Source: Burkholderia sp. Ac-20365
GTDB lineage: Bacteria; Pseudomonadota; Gammaproteobacteria; Burkholderiales; Burkholderiaceae
Assembly (NCBI RefSeq): GCF_017104715.1
Contig: NZ_JAAGPI010000009.1
Coordinates: 240,900 to 304,899, forward strand
DNA: 64,000 nt
Direction: 5' to 3'
Below are positions 17,237-25,339 of this stretch, piece by piece. Every line of letters starts with the position of its first letter. The stretch's first letter is position 1. A program made the position numbers and the translations under genes. Below the pieces are notes generated by a model, which saw only the letters and a list, made by a program, of their open reading frames with translations, was not told the origin of the DNA and made no database searches.

Positions 17237-18190
17237 TCAGGCCGTAGCGCGTGCCGCTGCCAGCTTGCGCAGCAGTTCGGGCGCGGCGCGCGCAGCGGCT
17301 TCCTCGCCGGCCAGAATCGCCGCATTGCGTTGTCCGAAGTCGGTGCCGCTCATTGCGTTCAGATTCGGACGGATCACGACGTCGGCGTATTTGTCGAGTT
17401 CGTACGCCTTGATTGTCTGACCCATGATCGTAAACGTCTGCATCAGCACGTCGAACGAGCTTTCGGTGACGGCCGTTTCAGGGCGCGCGGAAATGTCGAC
17501 GGCGATCACGAAGTCAGCGCCCATCTTGCGCGCGAACGATGCCGGCACCGGACTGACAAGGCCGCCGTCGACATATTCATGTCCGCCGATCTTCACAGGC
17601 TCGAACACCGACGGCACGCTCGACGACGCGCGCACGGCAATGCCAGTGTTGCCGCGCTGGAACAGAATCGGTTGGCCGGTTTTCAGATCCGTTGCGACGA
17701 CGCCTAGCGGTTTCACCATCTTCTCGATCGGGCGATTGTCGAGCGTCTTGTTCAGATAGTTCTGCAGCGCAACGCCTTGCAGAAAGCCGCGCGTGCGGAA
17801 CGGCATGGCCCAGTCGCTGATCGACGCCTCGTCCATCGTCAGCGCGAGCTTGTTGAGCGCGAAACCGTTCAAACCCGACGCGTACAACGCGCCGACCACC
17901 GAGCCGGCGCTCGTGCCGCAGATCAGATCGACCTGGATGTTGCGCGCCTCCAGCGCCTTGATCACGCCGATATGCGCGAAACCGCGCGCCGCGCCGCCGC
18001 CGAGCGCGAGCCCGACGCGCAGCGGTCGCTGAGGCTTGATGACGGGCGTCGTCGGCGGATTGGATGCCGTGCTGGGCGTGGGCGTGACGGTGTCGGGCTT
18101 GCTCCCCGTCGACGCGCAGGCGGACAGCACAGCAGAAGCCGCAGCAATCGAGAACGTGCGGCGGGACAAACGTGGCGATGACGGTTTCAA
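17237..18190 (-). CDS. Patatin-like phospholipase, probable Tat-exported lipoprotein (RssA-like)
   Basis: 317 residues. The N-terminus SRRTFSIAAASAVLSAC carries a twin-arginine pair (Arg10-Arg11) and a lipobox LSAC with Cys25, so it is probably exported folded and lipidated. A Pro/Thr-rich linker leads to the patatin domain: oxyanion loop GGGAARG at 64-70, nucleophile Ser94 in GTSAG and the catalytic Asp in EYVDGG. It should be a serine-Asp dyad acyl hydrolase acting on lipids at the envelope. It is similar to Escherichia coli RssA in the core, but RssA has no lipobox. It is convergent with the NlpC/P60 gene. Confidence 0.92.
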   Translation of the reverse strand: MKPSSPRLSRRTFSIAAASAVLSACASTGSKPDTVTPTPSTASNPPTTPVIKPQRPLRVGLALGGGAARGFAHIGVIKALEARNIQVDLICGTSAGSVVGALYASGLNGFALNKLALTMDEASISDWAMPFRTRGFLQGVALQNYLNKTLDNRPIEKMVKPLGVVATDLKTGQPILFQRGNTGIAVRASSSVPSVFEPVKIGGHEYVDGGLVSPVPASFARKMGADFVIAVDISARPETAVTESSFDVLMQTFTIMGQTIKAYELDKYADVVIRPNLNAMSGTDFGQRNAAILAGEEAAARAAPELLRKLAAARATA

Positions 18191-18476
18191 CGAATTCTCC
18201 AGCGACGGCGCCGACGTAGAGGCGAAAGCGTCGCGCCGCGTGTCTTGCGAAGGTGATCGCCGGCGGCGATCGGGGCGCGCTGTCCGCAGCCAGGCGGCAG
18301 CGCGCGCACATCATAATGCAAAGCGGGGGCGCGGCGACAACTGGCTGAGGAAAGCGTCTACTGGTTCGATTGTCAGTATCGGGTGCCGACAACATTGACC
18401 CGTGCAAACGCCGCTGCGCATCCGCTCGCGCGGCGAACCCGCAAGCTCGCGCACTCATGTTGTCAGTGCCGGCGGG
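18191..18476. other. Intergenic region between the patatin gene and gltX promoter
   Basis: About 285 bp between divergent genes. No reading frame with coding character is seen. It presumably holds the patatin promoter, which I could not place. Confidence 0.5.
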
Positions 18477-18482
18477 TATAAT
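18477..18482 (+). promoter_or_regulatory. -10 element upstream of gltX
   Basis: A consensus TATAAT. The hexamer 17 bp upstream (CTCATG) is a poor -35, so this is only a candidate. It would give a leader of about 135 nt. Confidence 0.4.
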
Positions 18483-18622
18483 TCGACTCTCTTTTTCATC
18501 GCGTTCGCACCGCCGCCAGCCGCCGTCTGCCGTTGTTGCCGTCGTCGGGCGCGAACCGTTTTCGTTGCCGCGCCAGGTTTCGATGTTCGCCGGCGCAAGC
18601 ATCCGTCTTCGAGTTACCGCAC

Positions 18623-20032
18623 ATGACCACTCCCATTCGTACCCGCTTCGCACCGAGCCCCACCGGCTTCATTCACCTCGGCAACATTCGCTCTGCGCTG
18701 TATCCGTGGGCGTTTGCGCGCAAATCGAAGGGCGTGTTCGTGCTGCGTATCGAGGACACCGACGTCGAACGCTCGACCGAACAATCCGTCGATGCGATTC
18801 TCGAAGGCATGCAATGGCTCGGCCTCGATTACGACGAAGGCCCGTTCTACCAGATGCAGCGCATGGACCGTTATCGCGAAGTGCTCAAGCAGATGCAGGA
18901 GCAGGGCCTCGTGTACCCGTGCTACATGTCGACGGAAGAACTCGACGCGTTGCGCGAGCGTCAGCGTGCCGCGGGTGAAAAGCCGCGCTACGACGGCACG
19001 TGGCGCCCGGAACCCGGCAAGGTGCTGCCGGAGCCGCCCGAAGGCGTGCAGCCCGTGCTGCGTTTCCGCAATCCGCTGACAGGCGTGGTCGCGTGGGACG
19101 ATGCTGTGAAGGGCCGCGTCGAAATTTCGAACGAAGAACTCGACGATCTCGTGATCGCGCGTCCGGATGGCACGCCGACCTATAACTTCTGCGTGGTCGT
19201 CGACGATCTCGACATGAAGATCACGCACGTGATTCGCGGCGACGATCACGTGAACAACACGCCGCGCCAGATCAACATTCTGCGCGCGCTCGGCGCCGAG
19301 CCGCCCGTCTATGCACACTTGCCGACCGTGCTGAACGAGCAGGGCGAAAAGATGAGCAAGCGCCATGGCGCGATGAGCGTGATGGGTTATCGCGATGAAG
19401 GCTATCTGCCGGAAGCGGTGCTGAACTATCTCGCACGTCTGGGCTGGTCGCATGGCGACGCTGAAATTTTCTCGCGTGAACAGCTGGTCGAATGGTTCGA
19501 TCTCGAGCACCTGGGCAAGTCTCCGGCGCAGTACGACCACAACAAGCTCAACTGGCTGAACAACCACTACATCAAGGAAGCGGACAACGCGCGTCTCGCC
19601 GAACTGAGCAAGCCGTTCTTCTCGGTGCTCGGCATCGATGAAGCGACGCTAGCGAAGGGCGCAGATGTCGTGGGCGTGATCGGCCTGATGAAGGACCGCG
19701 CGTCGACGGTGAAGGAGGTCGTGGAGAACGCCGCGATGTTTTATCGCGAGCCGAATCCGGATGCCGAAGCACTCGCGCAGCATGTGACGGACGTCGTGCG
19801 CCCGGCGCTCGCCGATCTCGCCGCCGCGTTGAAGACCTGCGAATGGACCAAGGAAGGCATCGCTGCCGCGCTCAAGGCAACGCTCGGCACGCACAAGCTG
19901 AAGATGCCGCAGCTCGCGATGCCCGTACGCTTGCTGGTTGCAGGCACGACGCACACGCCTTCCATCGATAGCGTGTTGATGCTGTTTGGTCGCGATGTCG
20001 TCGTGAGCCGCGTCGAAAAGGCCCTCGCTTAA
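18623..20032 (+). CDS. gltX: Glutamyl-tRNA synthetase
   Basis: 469 residues, class I synthetase charging tRNA-Glu. FAPSPTGFIHLGNIR holds the HIGH-like motif (HLGN 18-21) and GEKMSKRHG the KMSKS-like motif (243-247). The segment RFAPSPTG and the IEDTDVERS motif are family hallmarks. The anticodon-binding domain fills the C-terminal third. The ATG at 18623 begins the conserved N-terminus; the reading frame extends upstream to 18533 without support. The gene lies just before a tRNA cluster that contains two tRNA-Glu copies, its own substrate. Confidence 0.97.
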   Translation: MTTPIRTRFAPSPTGFIHLGNIRSALYPWAFARKSKGVFVLRIEDTDVERSTEQSVDAILEGMQWLGLDYDEGPFYQMQRMDRYREVLKQMQEQGLVYPCYMSTEELDALRERQRAAGEKPRYDGTWRPEPGKVLPEPPEGVQPVLRFRNPLTGVVAWDDAVKGRVEISNEELDDLVIARPDGTPTYNFCVVVDDLDMKITHVIRGDDHVNNTPRQINILRALGAEPPVYAHLPTVLNEQGEKMSKRHGAMSVMGYRDEGYLPEAVLNYLARLGWSHGDAEIFSREQLVEWFDLEHLGKSPAQYDHNKLNWLNNHYIKEADNARLAELSKPFFSVLGIDEATLAKGADVVGVIGLMKDRASTVKEVVENAAMFYREPNPDAEALAQHVTDVVRPALADLAAALKTCEWTKEGIAAALKATLGTHKLKMPQLAMPVRLLVAGTTHTPSIDSVLMLFGRDVVVSRVEKALA

Positions 20033-20105
20033 GCGGGCGAAGCGAGGCTGTGTGTGATGTATTCACGGCTTCGCAAAAAAATTGCAGAAAGCGGTTCAAG
20101 AGGTA

Positions 20106-20134
20106 TTTACAAAGCGAAATTTGCTCACTACAAT
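20106..20134 (+). promoter_or_regulatory. Sigma-70 promoter of the tRNA-Ala gene
   Basis: TTTACA (20106-20111), 17-bp spacer, TACAAT (20129-20134), ending 19 bp before the tRNA. Confidence 0.75.
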
Positions 20135-20152
20135 CTCGCTTCTGTTCTGCAA

Positions 20153-20228
<76 letters not shown>

Positions 20229-20280
20229 TCAGAGCAGAGTGAAGTTCTTCCGGTTAGCTGGAAGTTGTAGAAAAAAAGAC

Positions 20281-20309
20281 TTCACAAACGGTTGTAAAGC
20301 AGTTAGAAT
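20281..20309 (+). promoter_or_regulatory. Sigma-70 promoter of the tRNA-Glu/Asp units
   Basis: TTCACA (20281-20286) and TAGAAT (20304-20309) with a 17-bp spacer, giving a pre-tRNA leader of about 57 nt. No comparable promoter is seen before the second unit. Confidence 0.6.
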
Positions 20310-20372
20310 AGCGGTCTTCGCTGCTGATGAATGAGGTTGGCAGCAAGAGCGAGACAGATCTGAAAAGATTAT

Positions 20373-20448
20373 GTCCCCTTCGTCTAGAGGCCTAGGACAT
20401 CACCCTTTCACGGTGAGTACAGGGGTTCGAATCCCCTAGGGGACGCCA
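20373..20448 (+). tRNA. tRNA-Glu (anticodon TTC), copy 1
   Basis: 76 nt with CCA encoded. Acceptor GTCCCCT pairs with AGGGGAC; anticodon loop CTTTCAC gives TTC; T arm GGTTCGAATCC. Identical to copy 2. Confidence 0.97.
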
Positions 20449-20526
20449 AATACTGGCGTTACTTGAGATTCAGGTAATGCGCTTGCGAGAGATCTAACCG
20501 GCGCTCGCAAGTTGGGTAGCAAGACT

Positions 20527-20603
20527 GGAGTGGTAGTTCAGTCGGTTAGAATACCGGCCTGTCACGCCGGGGGTCGCGGGTTCGAGTCCCGTCCACTCCG
20601 CCA
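20527..20603 (+). tRNA. tRNA-Asp (anticodon GTC), copy 1
   Basis: 77 nt with CCA encoded. Acceptor GGAGTGG pairs with CCACTCC; anticodon loop CTGTCAC gives GTC; T arm GGTTCGAGTCC. Differs from copy 2 only at the fifth acceptor pair. Confidence 0.97.
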
Positions 20604-20607
20604 GATT

Positions 20608-20635
20608 AAGCCCGTTCGGTGAGCGGGCTTTTTCG
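20608..20635 (+). terminator. Terminator-like hairpin after the first tRNA-Asp
   Basis: AAGCCCG and CGGGCTT form a 7-bp stem around a 9-nt loop, followed by TTTC. It is weaker than the one after the second unit, so read-through to copy 2 is plausible. Confidence 0.65.
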
Positions 20636-20669
20636 TTAAAGGTGTAAGCAGTAAGATGTGAAGTACGTT

Positions 20670-20745
20670 GTCCCCTTCGTCTAGAGGCCTAGGACATCAC
20701 CCTTTCACGGTGAGTACAGGGGTTCGAATCCCCTAGGGGACGCCA
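20670..20745 (+). tRNA. tRNA-Glu (anticodon TTC), copy 2
   Basis: 76 nt, base-for-base identical to copy 1, with CCA encoded. Confidence 0.97.
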
Positions 20746-20823
20746 GATACTGGCGTTACTTGAGATTCAGGTAATGCGCTTGCGAGAGATCTAACCGACG
20801 CTCGCAAGTCAGGTAGCAAGACT

Positions 20824-20900
20824 GGAGCGGTAGTTCAGTCGGTTAGAATACCGGCCTGTCACGCCGGGGGTCGCGGGTTCGAGTCCCGTCCGCTCCGCCA
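20824..20900 (+). tRNA. tRNA-Asp (anticodon GTC), copy 2
   Basis: 77 nt with CCA encoded. Acceptor GGAGCGG pairs with CCGCTCC: the fifth pair is C-G where copy 1 has T-A, so pairing is kept by a double change. Otherwise identical to copy 1. Confidence 0.97.
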
Positions 20901-20910
20901 GAAAATAGGA

Positions 20911-20944
20911 AGCCCGCTGAGTTGTCAGCGGGCTTTTTGTTTTG
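20911..20944 (+). terminator. Rho-independent terminator of the tRNA cluster
   Basis: AGCCCGCTGA and TCAGCGGGCT form a perfect 10-bp stem with a GTTG loop, followed by TTTTGTTTT. Confidence 0.93.
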
Positions 20945-21075
20945 CGCTTCCCACTTACTGGTCACTTGCGCGAGCGTCGCGGATCACTCATGCGCCGCTG
21001 TGGGGCAAACAGCCATTGCCAGCGCGCGCCGCGTGTCTTAACGTTGAGCGGACCGACTCTTTCGTCCTCAGCGCG

Positions 21076-21540
21076 ATGCTCGACCCGACCGACGATCCAT
21101 CTCCCTTCCATTTGCGCAAGGCCAGCATGGACGACTTCCAGTTCGCCGAGGCGCTCACGCGCAACAACATGGGCGGCTACTACCGCCGGCATCATCTCGT
21201 CTGGCGCAGCGACCTGTTCCTCGCGAGCTGGCGCGAGTCGGAGAATTTCATCCTCGAAGTGGACGGCGAACGGATCGGCGTGTTGCGTATCACCGAAGAG
21301 GGCGACTCGCTGCATATCCGTGATGTGCAGATCGCCGAAGGTCATCGGCGGCGCGGCGCGGGCACGTATCTGCTGAACACGTCGCACCGTTGGGCGCGGG
21401 CGCGCGGTCTCACTGAACTGCAACTACGCGTATTCGTCGACAACCCGGCGGCGCGTCTCTATCAACGGATGGGCTATCGGCTCGCGGGCCCGCGGCTCGC
21501 GCAACTTGGCTCGATCCGGCATATGGCGCGGCGCGTCTGA
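21076..21540 (+). CDS. GNAT-family N-acetyltransferase
   Basis: 154 residues from the ATG at 21076. The acetyl-CoA-binding motif A region is IRDVQIAEGHRRRGAGTYLLNTSHRWARARG, with R-R-R-G-A-G in the pyrophosphate loop, followed by LQLRVFVDNPAARLYQRMGYRLAG, the usual strand 5 to helix 4 segment. It should acetylate an amine on a small molecule or protein; the substrate is unknown. The start is uncertain, because the ORF is open to a TTG at 21016 and no good ribosome site is seen before either. It stands alone after the tRNA cluster and converges on the AraC gene. Confidence 0.82.
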   Translation: MLDPTDDPSPFHLRKASMDDFQFAEALTRNNMGGYYRRHHLVWRSDLFLASWRESENFILEVDGERIGVLRITEEGDSLHIRDVQIAEGHRRRGAGTYLLNTSHRWARARGLTELQLRVFVDNPAARLYQRMGYRLAGPRLAQLGSIRHMARRV

Positions 21541-21586
21541 GCGTGCCGTGTACATGGGTGCTGCTCGCGACACGCAGCAAGCCTCA

Positions 21587-22471
21587 TCAACCCGCGTCGT
21601 CTTCCTCATCATCCCGTTCGGGCTCGTCGTGCCTGTGTTCCGCGCCGCGAACCATGAACGCGCGCGGACTTTCGCCGAACGCGCGCCGGAACATCGCGGA
21701 AAACGCGCTCTGACTCTGATAGCCCAGCTCCCGCGCAACATGCGACAACGGCCGCCCCTGGCTGAGCAATGGAATCGCGCGGGCCAGTACGGCCTGCTGC
21801 CGCCATTGCGAAAAGCTCACACCCAGTTCCTGCCGGAATAGCCGCGCGATCGTGCGCGTGCTCGCACCAACCGTCGACGCCCATCGTTCCAGCGGATCTG
21901 CATTGGCGGGATCGGCGAGCACCGCTTCGCACAACGAGCGCAGACGCTTTTCCGTCGGCATCGGCACGGATAGCGGCAACGGCTGCGAGCGGGTGATTTC
22001 ATCGAGCGCCAGCGAGCCCAGCAGTCGCTCACGCTCAGGTGGCAAGCCGGGTGTATCTAGCGAAGCAATGACTTCGCGCAACAACCCCGACACTTCGACG
22101 ACGCGGCACGCATCCAGTCCCGGCGGCACGACCGTCTCGTTCACATACAGCGTGCGCAAAAACGCCTCTTCGACGATGGTCACCTCGTGCAGCACATACG
22201 GGGGCACCCAGATTGCCCGCGACGGCGGCACCATCCACGTCGTGCCGAACGTGCCCACGCGCAGCACGCCGCGCGATGCATACGCGACCTGAGCCCACGC
22301 ATGCGTGTGCCGGGCGATACGCACGCCCGCTGGCATTGGCCGCGAGCGCACGCGGATAGGGTGTACCGGCGTGGGCGCGAACTCGGGCGGAATGTCCGCG
22401 AAATCGACGCGCGTCGACATTTCGGGCGGCGCTTTCGGTGCAGGCGATGTGGAACGGGCGGCTTCGGTCAT
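21587..22471 (-). CDS. AraC-family transcriptional regulator
   Basis: About 294 residues from the ATG at 22471. The N-terminal half is a cupin-like sensing domain (RIARHTHAWAQVAYASRGVLRVGT, WVPPYVLHEV). The C-terminal hundred residues form the two AraC helix-turn-helix units (LERWASTVGASTRTIARLFRQELGVSFSQWRQ and PLSHVARELGYQSQSAFSAMFRRAFGESPRAF). The tail is acidic (HDEPERDDEEDDAG). The reading frame is open to 22570, so starts at 22519 or 22507 are possible. It is divergent from the RraA-like gene, which it might regulate; no operator was identified. Confidence 0.87.
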   Translation of the reverse strand: MTEAARSTSPAPKAPPEMSTRVDFADIPPEFAPTPVHPIRVRSRPMPAGVRIARHTHAWAQVAYASRGVLRVGTFGTTWMVPPSRAIWVPPYVLHEVTIVEEAFLRTLYVNETVVPPGLDACRVVEVSGLLREVIASLDTPGLPPERERLLGSLALDEITRSQPLPLSVPMPTEKRLRSLCEAVLADPANADPLERWASTVGASTRTIARLFRQELGVSFSQWRQQAVLARAIPLLSQGRPLSHVARELGYQSQSAFSAMFRRAFGESPRAFMVRGAEHRHDEPERDDEEDDAG

Positions 22472-22626
22472 AACATAACGGGTTGCGCAGCAGTGAATCT
22501 GCCGCATGACGAGTGTCATTGTAGGGTCGTCCGCGCCGTCCGCACATTGGCCGAACGGACGATGCGACATCGCGGAAATGGCGCGGCATAATGCACCGGA
22601 TTCGTTTCGCCGAGGGAGAGAAGCCG

Positions 22627-23121
22627 ATGAACTTTGCCACTGCGGATCTGTGCGACGCGCACGAAGACCAGCTGGACGCAGGCACGTTGCGCGTCTTCGA
22701 TCCTGTGTTCAGCCGTTTCGGCCGTGCGTCGCGTTTTGGCGGCGAGGCGGTGACGATCAAGGTATTCGAGGACAACACGCTGGTGCTTGCCACCCTGGAA
22801 GAAAAGGGCGCGGGCCGCGTGCTGGTCGTCGATGGCGGCGGCAGTCGCCGTTGCGCGCTGATCGGCGGCAACCTGGCCAGGATCGCCGAGAAAAGTGGCT
22901 GGGCGGGTATTGTCGTGTTCGGCTGCGTGCGCGATACGCTGGAACTGAACGAATGTAATCTCGGCATCGTCGCGCTCGCGACGCATCCGCAGCGCAGCCA
23001 GAAGCGTGGCGGCGGAGAGCGCGATTTGCCTGTACGCTTGCCCGGCTCGGTCGTGCGGCCGGGCGAGTGGATTTATGCCGACAGTGACGGCGTGCTGGTG
23101 GCGAGCGCGCCGCTGGTCTGA
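22627..23121 (+). CDS. rraA: RraA-family protein (RNase E activity regulator RraA / HMG aldolase fold)
   Basis: 164 residues. The family signatures are TADLCDAHEDQLDAGTLRVFDPVFSRFG, the loop GAGRVLVVDGGGSRRCALIGGNLA and GIVVFGCVRDTLEL. RraA binds RNase E and damps RNA turnover in Escherichia coli, while related proteins are 4-hydroxy-4-methyl-2-oxoglutarate aldolases; the GGNLA and G-x-V-R-D segments are compatible with either. The ATG at 22627 has GGGAGAGAAG upstream. An AIG2-like gene follows after 48 bp. Confidence 0.9.
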   Translation: MNFATADLCDAHEDQLDAGTLRVFDPVFSRFGRASRFGGEAVTIKVFEDNTLVLATLEEKGAGRVLVVDGGGSRRCALIGGNLARIAEKSGWAGIVVFGCVRDTLELNECNLGIVALATHPQRSQKRGGGERDLPVRLPGSVVRPGEWIYADSDGVLVASAPLV

Positions 23122-23169
23122 CGGCTCGCGAGAATAGAGAACCGGAAGTAGACGGAGGGTAGTGGACTG

Positions 23170-23577
23170 ATGCAGAACGTTTTTGTATATGGCACCTTGC
23201 GTGCCGGTGAGATCAACGATATCGGCGCTGCGGCAGCGCGTAACGATATCGCGGCGCCGACACTCGTCGGTGCAGCCACGTTGCGTGGCCGCCTGTTCGA
23301 TTTCGGCGCGTATCCAGGCCTCGTGCCTGACGACGCAGGCATCCACGTACGCGGCGACGTCTATGAGATCGACGATGATCTGGTTGCCGTGCTCGATGAA
23401 ATCGAAGAGGTCTATCCGGGCGTTGAAGGTCTTTTCATGCCGCGCGAAGTGACCGTCGACGTCGAAGGCGCGCGCGTGACCTGCCGCTATTACCCAGTAC
23501 AGCGCGACGCCGTCAAAGGGCTGCCCGAAATTCATGGCGGCGATTGGGTCGCGCACCGGCGCACGAACGGGCGCTGA
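23170..23577 (+). CDS. Gamma-glutamylcyclotransferase-like (AIG2/GGCT fold) protein
   Basis: 135 residues. The substrate-binding turn VFVYGTLRAGE is at the N-terminus, followed by GRLFDFGAYPGLVPDD and the acidic segment DEIEEVYPG, whose Glu is the expected general acid/base. The family cleaves gamma-glutamylamines or gamma-glutamyl amino acids to 5-oxoproline; the substrate here is unknown. CGGAGGG lies 11 nt before the ATG. Probably cotranscribed with the RraA-like gene. Confidence 0.88.
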   Translation: MQNVFVYGTLRAGEINDIGAAAARNDIAAPTLVGAATLRGRLFDFGAYPGLVPDDAGIHVRGDVYEIDDDLVAVLDEIEEVYPGVEGLFMPREVTVDVEGARVTCRYYPVQRDAVKGLPEIHGGDWVAHRRTNGR

Positions 23578-23586
23578 GCACGGTGC

Positions 23587-23625
23587 AAAAAAATGGCCCA
23601 GCAGGCATGACGCCCGCCAGGCCAT
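23587..23625 (-). terminator. Terminator of aceB
   Basis: Read on the minus strand, ATGGCC and GGCCAT close a longer imperfect stem (about 14 bp with wobbles), followed by seven T. It lies 34 bp beyond the aceB stop. Confidence 0.8.
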
Positions 23626-23658
23626 CCCGGTCGGTCAACCGTAGAGCAATCGCGTTGC

Positions 23659-25251
23659 TCAGAGTTCTTCGTAAAGCGGCAGCGTCAGGAAGTCAGTGAA
23701 GTTCTCCGACGTCGACATCTCGCTGAAGATCTGCGCAGCGCGCTCATAAGGCTTCGTGTCGCCCGTGATCGCAGCCTTCACCTTGTCGAGTTCCTGAGCG
23801 GACAGTTCACGCACGAGTTCGGCCGTCACCTTGCGGTCATCGTCGAGCTTGCCCTTCGGCGAGCGAATCCACTGCCATACCTGCGAACGCGAGATTTCGG
23901 CCGTTGCCGCATCTTCCATCAGGTTGTGGATGGGCACGCAACCATTGCCCGCGAGCCACGAGCCCAGGTAGTGAATGCCGACGTTGATGTTGTTGCGCAG
24001 GCCGGCCTCGGTAATGGGCGCTTCCGGACGGAAGTCGAGCAGATCCTTGCCCGTCACCTGCACGTCGTCGCGCTGCTTGCCGATCTGGTTCGGCTTGTCG
24101 CCGAGTACCTTCACGAACTCTTCCATCGCGATGGGCACGAGACCCGGGTGCGCGACCCATCCGCCGTCGTAGCCATCCGTTGCGTCACGCGCCTTGTCCG
24201 AGCGTACGCCGGCCATGGCCTTGTCGTTCGCGGCTGGATCGTTCTTGATGGGGATCAGCGCAGCCATGCCACCAATCGCAGGCGCATTGCGGCGATGGCA
24301 GGTCTTCAGCAATTGCAGCGCATACGCGCGCATGAACGGCACCGTCATCGTGATCTGCGAACGATCTGCAAGGCAGAAGTCCTTGTCGTTCTTGAACTTC
24401 TTGATCGCAGAAAAGATGTAGTCCCAACGTCCGGCGTTCAGGCCCGAGCTGTGTTCGCGCAGTTCGTACAGGATCTCATCCATTTCGAACGCGGCCAGAA
24501 TCGTTTCGATCAGCACCGTCGCGCGAATCGTGCCGCGCGGCACGCCGACCGCCTCCTGAGCGGCAACGAAAATGTCGTTCCAAAGTCGCGCTTCGAGGTG
24601 GCTCTCCATCTTCGGCAGATAGAAGTAGGGCGCCGTGCCGCGCGACAGTTGTTCCTTCGCGTTGTGATGCAGGAAGAGCGCGAAGTCGAAGATGCCGCCC
24701 GACACGCGTTGCCCGTCGACCGTCACGTGTTTCTCATCGAGATGCCAGCCGCGCGGACGCACGATCAGAGTCGCAACCTTGTCATTCAGCTTGTACGACT
24801 TGCCGTTCTGTTCCAGTGAAATCGTCCGGCGCACGGCTTCCATCAAATTGATATGCCCGGTGATCTGGTTGTCCCAGCTCGGCGCATTCGAATCCTCGAA
24901 GTCGGTCATGTACGAATCCGCGCCGGAGTTCAGCGCGTTGATGATCATCTTGCGATCGACGGGGCCGGTGATCTCGACGCGCCGGCATTGCAGATCGTGC
25001 GGCAGGGGCGCGATCGTCCAGTCGCCTTCGCGGATGCTCTTCGTTTCGGCAAGGAAGTCCGGGCGCTCGCCTGCGTCGAGACGCTTGACGCGTTCCTCGC
25101 GCGCTTTCAGCAATTGCTGGCGGCGCGGCTCGAACGTCCGGTGCAGGGCGGCGACGAGTTCGAGTGCTTGCGGCGTCAGGATCGCTTCGAAGCCGGGCTT
25201 GATGTCACCGGTGATTTTCATGCCCTGCGGGAGCGACAACGTGTTCGCCAT
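23659..25251 (-). CDS. aceB: Malate synthase A
   Basis: 530 residues. It condenses glyoxylate with acetyl-CoA to malate in the glyoxylate bypass. Family segments include YMTDFEDSNAPSWDNQ, TLIVRPRGWHLDEKH, YFYLPKMESHLEARLWNDIF, IRATVLIETILAAFEMDEILYELREHSSGLNAGRWDYIFS and HPGLVPIAMEEF. The ATG at 25251 has AGGAGAA upstream. Isocitrate lyase, its partner enzyme, lies about 4 kb away on the same strand with four genes between, so the two are not one operon. The downstream neighbour has its own terminator. Confidence 0.98.
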   Translation of the reverse strand: MANTLSLPQGMKITGDIKPGFEAILTPQALELVAALHRTFEPRRQQLLKAREERVKRLDAGERPDFLAETKSIREGDWTIAPLPHDLQCRRVEITGPVDRKMIINALNSGADSYMTDFEDSNAPSWDNQITGHINLMEAVRRTISLEQNGKSYKLNDKVATLIVRPRGWHLDEKHVTVDGQRVSGGIFDFALFLHHNAKEQLSRGTAPYFYLPKMESHLEARLWNDIFVAAQEAVGVPRGTIRATVLIETILAAFEMDEILYELREHSSGLNAGRWDYIFSAIKKFKNDKDFCLADRSQITMTVPFMRAYALQLLKTCHRRNAPAIGGMAALIPIKNDPAANDKAMAGVRSDKARDATDGYDGGWVAHPGLVPIAMEEFVKVLGDKPNQIGKQRDDVQVTGKDLLDFRPEAPITEAGLRNNINVGIHYLGSWLAGNGCVPIHNLMEDAATAEISRSQVWQWIRSPKGKLDDDRKVTAELVRELSAQELDKVKAAITGDTKPYERAAQIFSEMSTSENFTDFLTLPLYEEL

Positions 25252-25339
25252 GATTTCTCCTTGGTCGGTCAGTTTCAACTTCAGGTTCAACAATACGTAG
25301 TGGTGCAATTGCCATGCTTCATCGGGAACAGAGCAACCG

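Larger units (their letters stand above)
20373..20900 (+). repeat. Tandem duplication of a tRNA-Glu / tRNA-Asp unit
   Basis: The unit 20373-20603 recurs at 20670-20900 with an offset of exactly 297 bp. Over 231 bp I count six differences: four in the 78-bp spacer and two that form a swapped base pair in tRNA-Asp. The spacer carries an 8-bp inverted repeat CTTGCGAG/CTCGCAAG that may guide processing. Confidence 0.93.
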
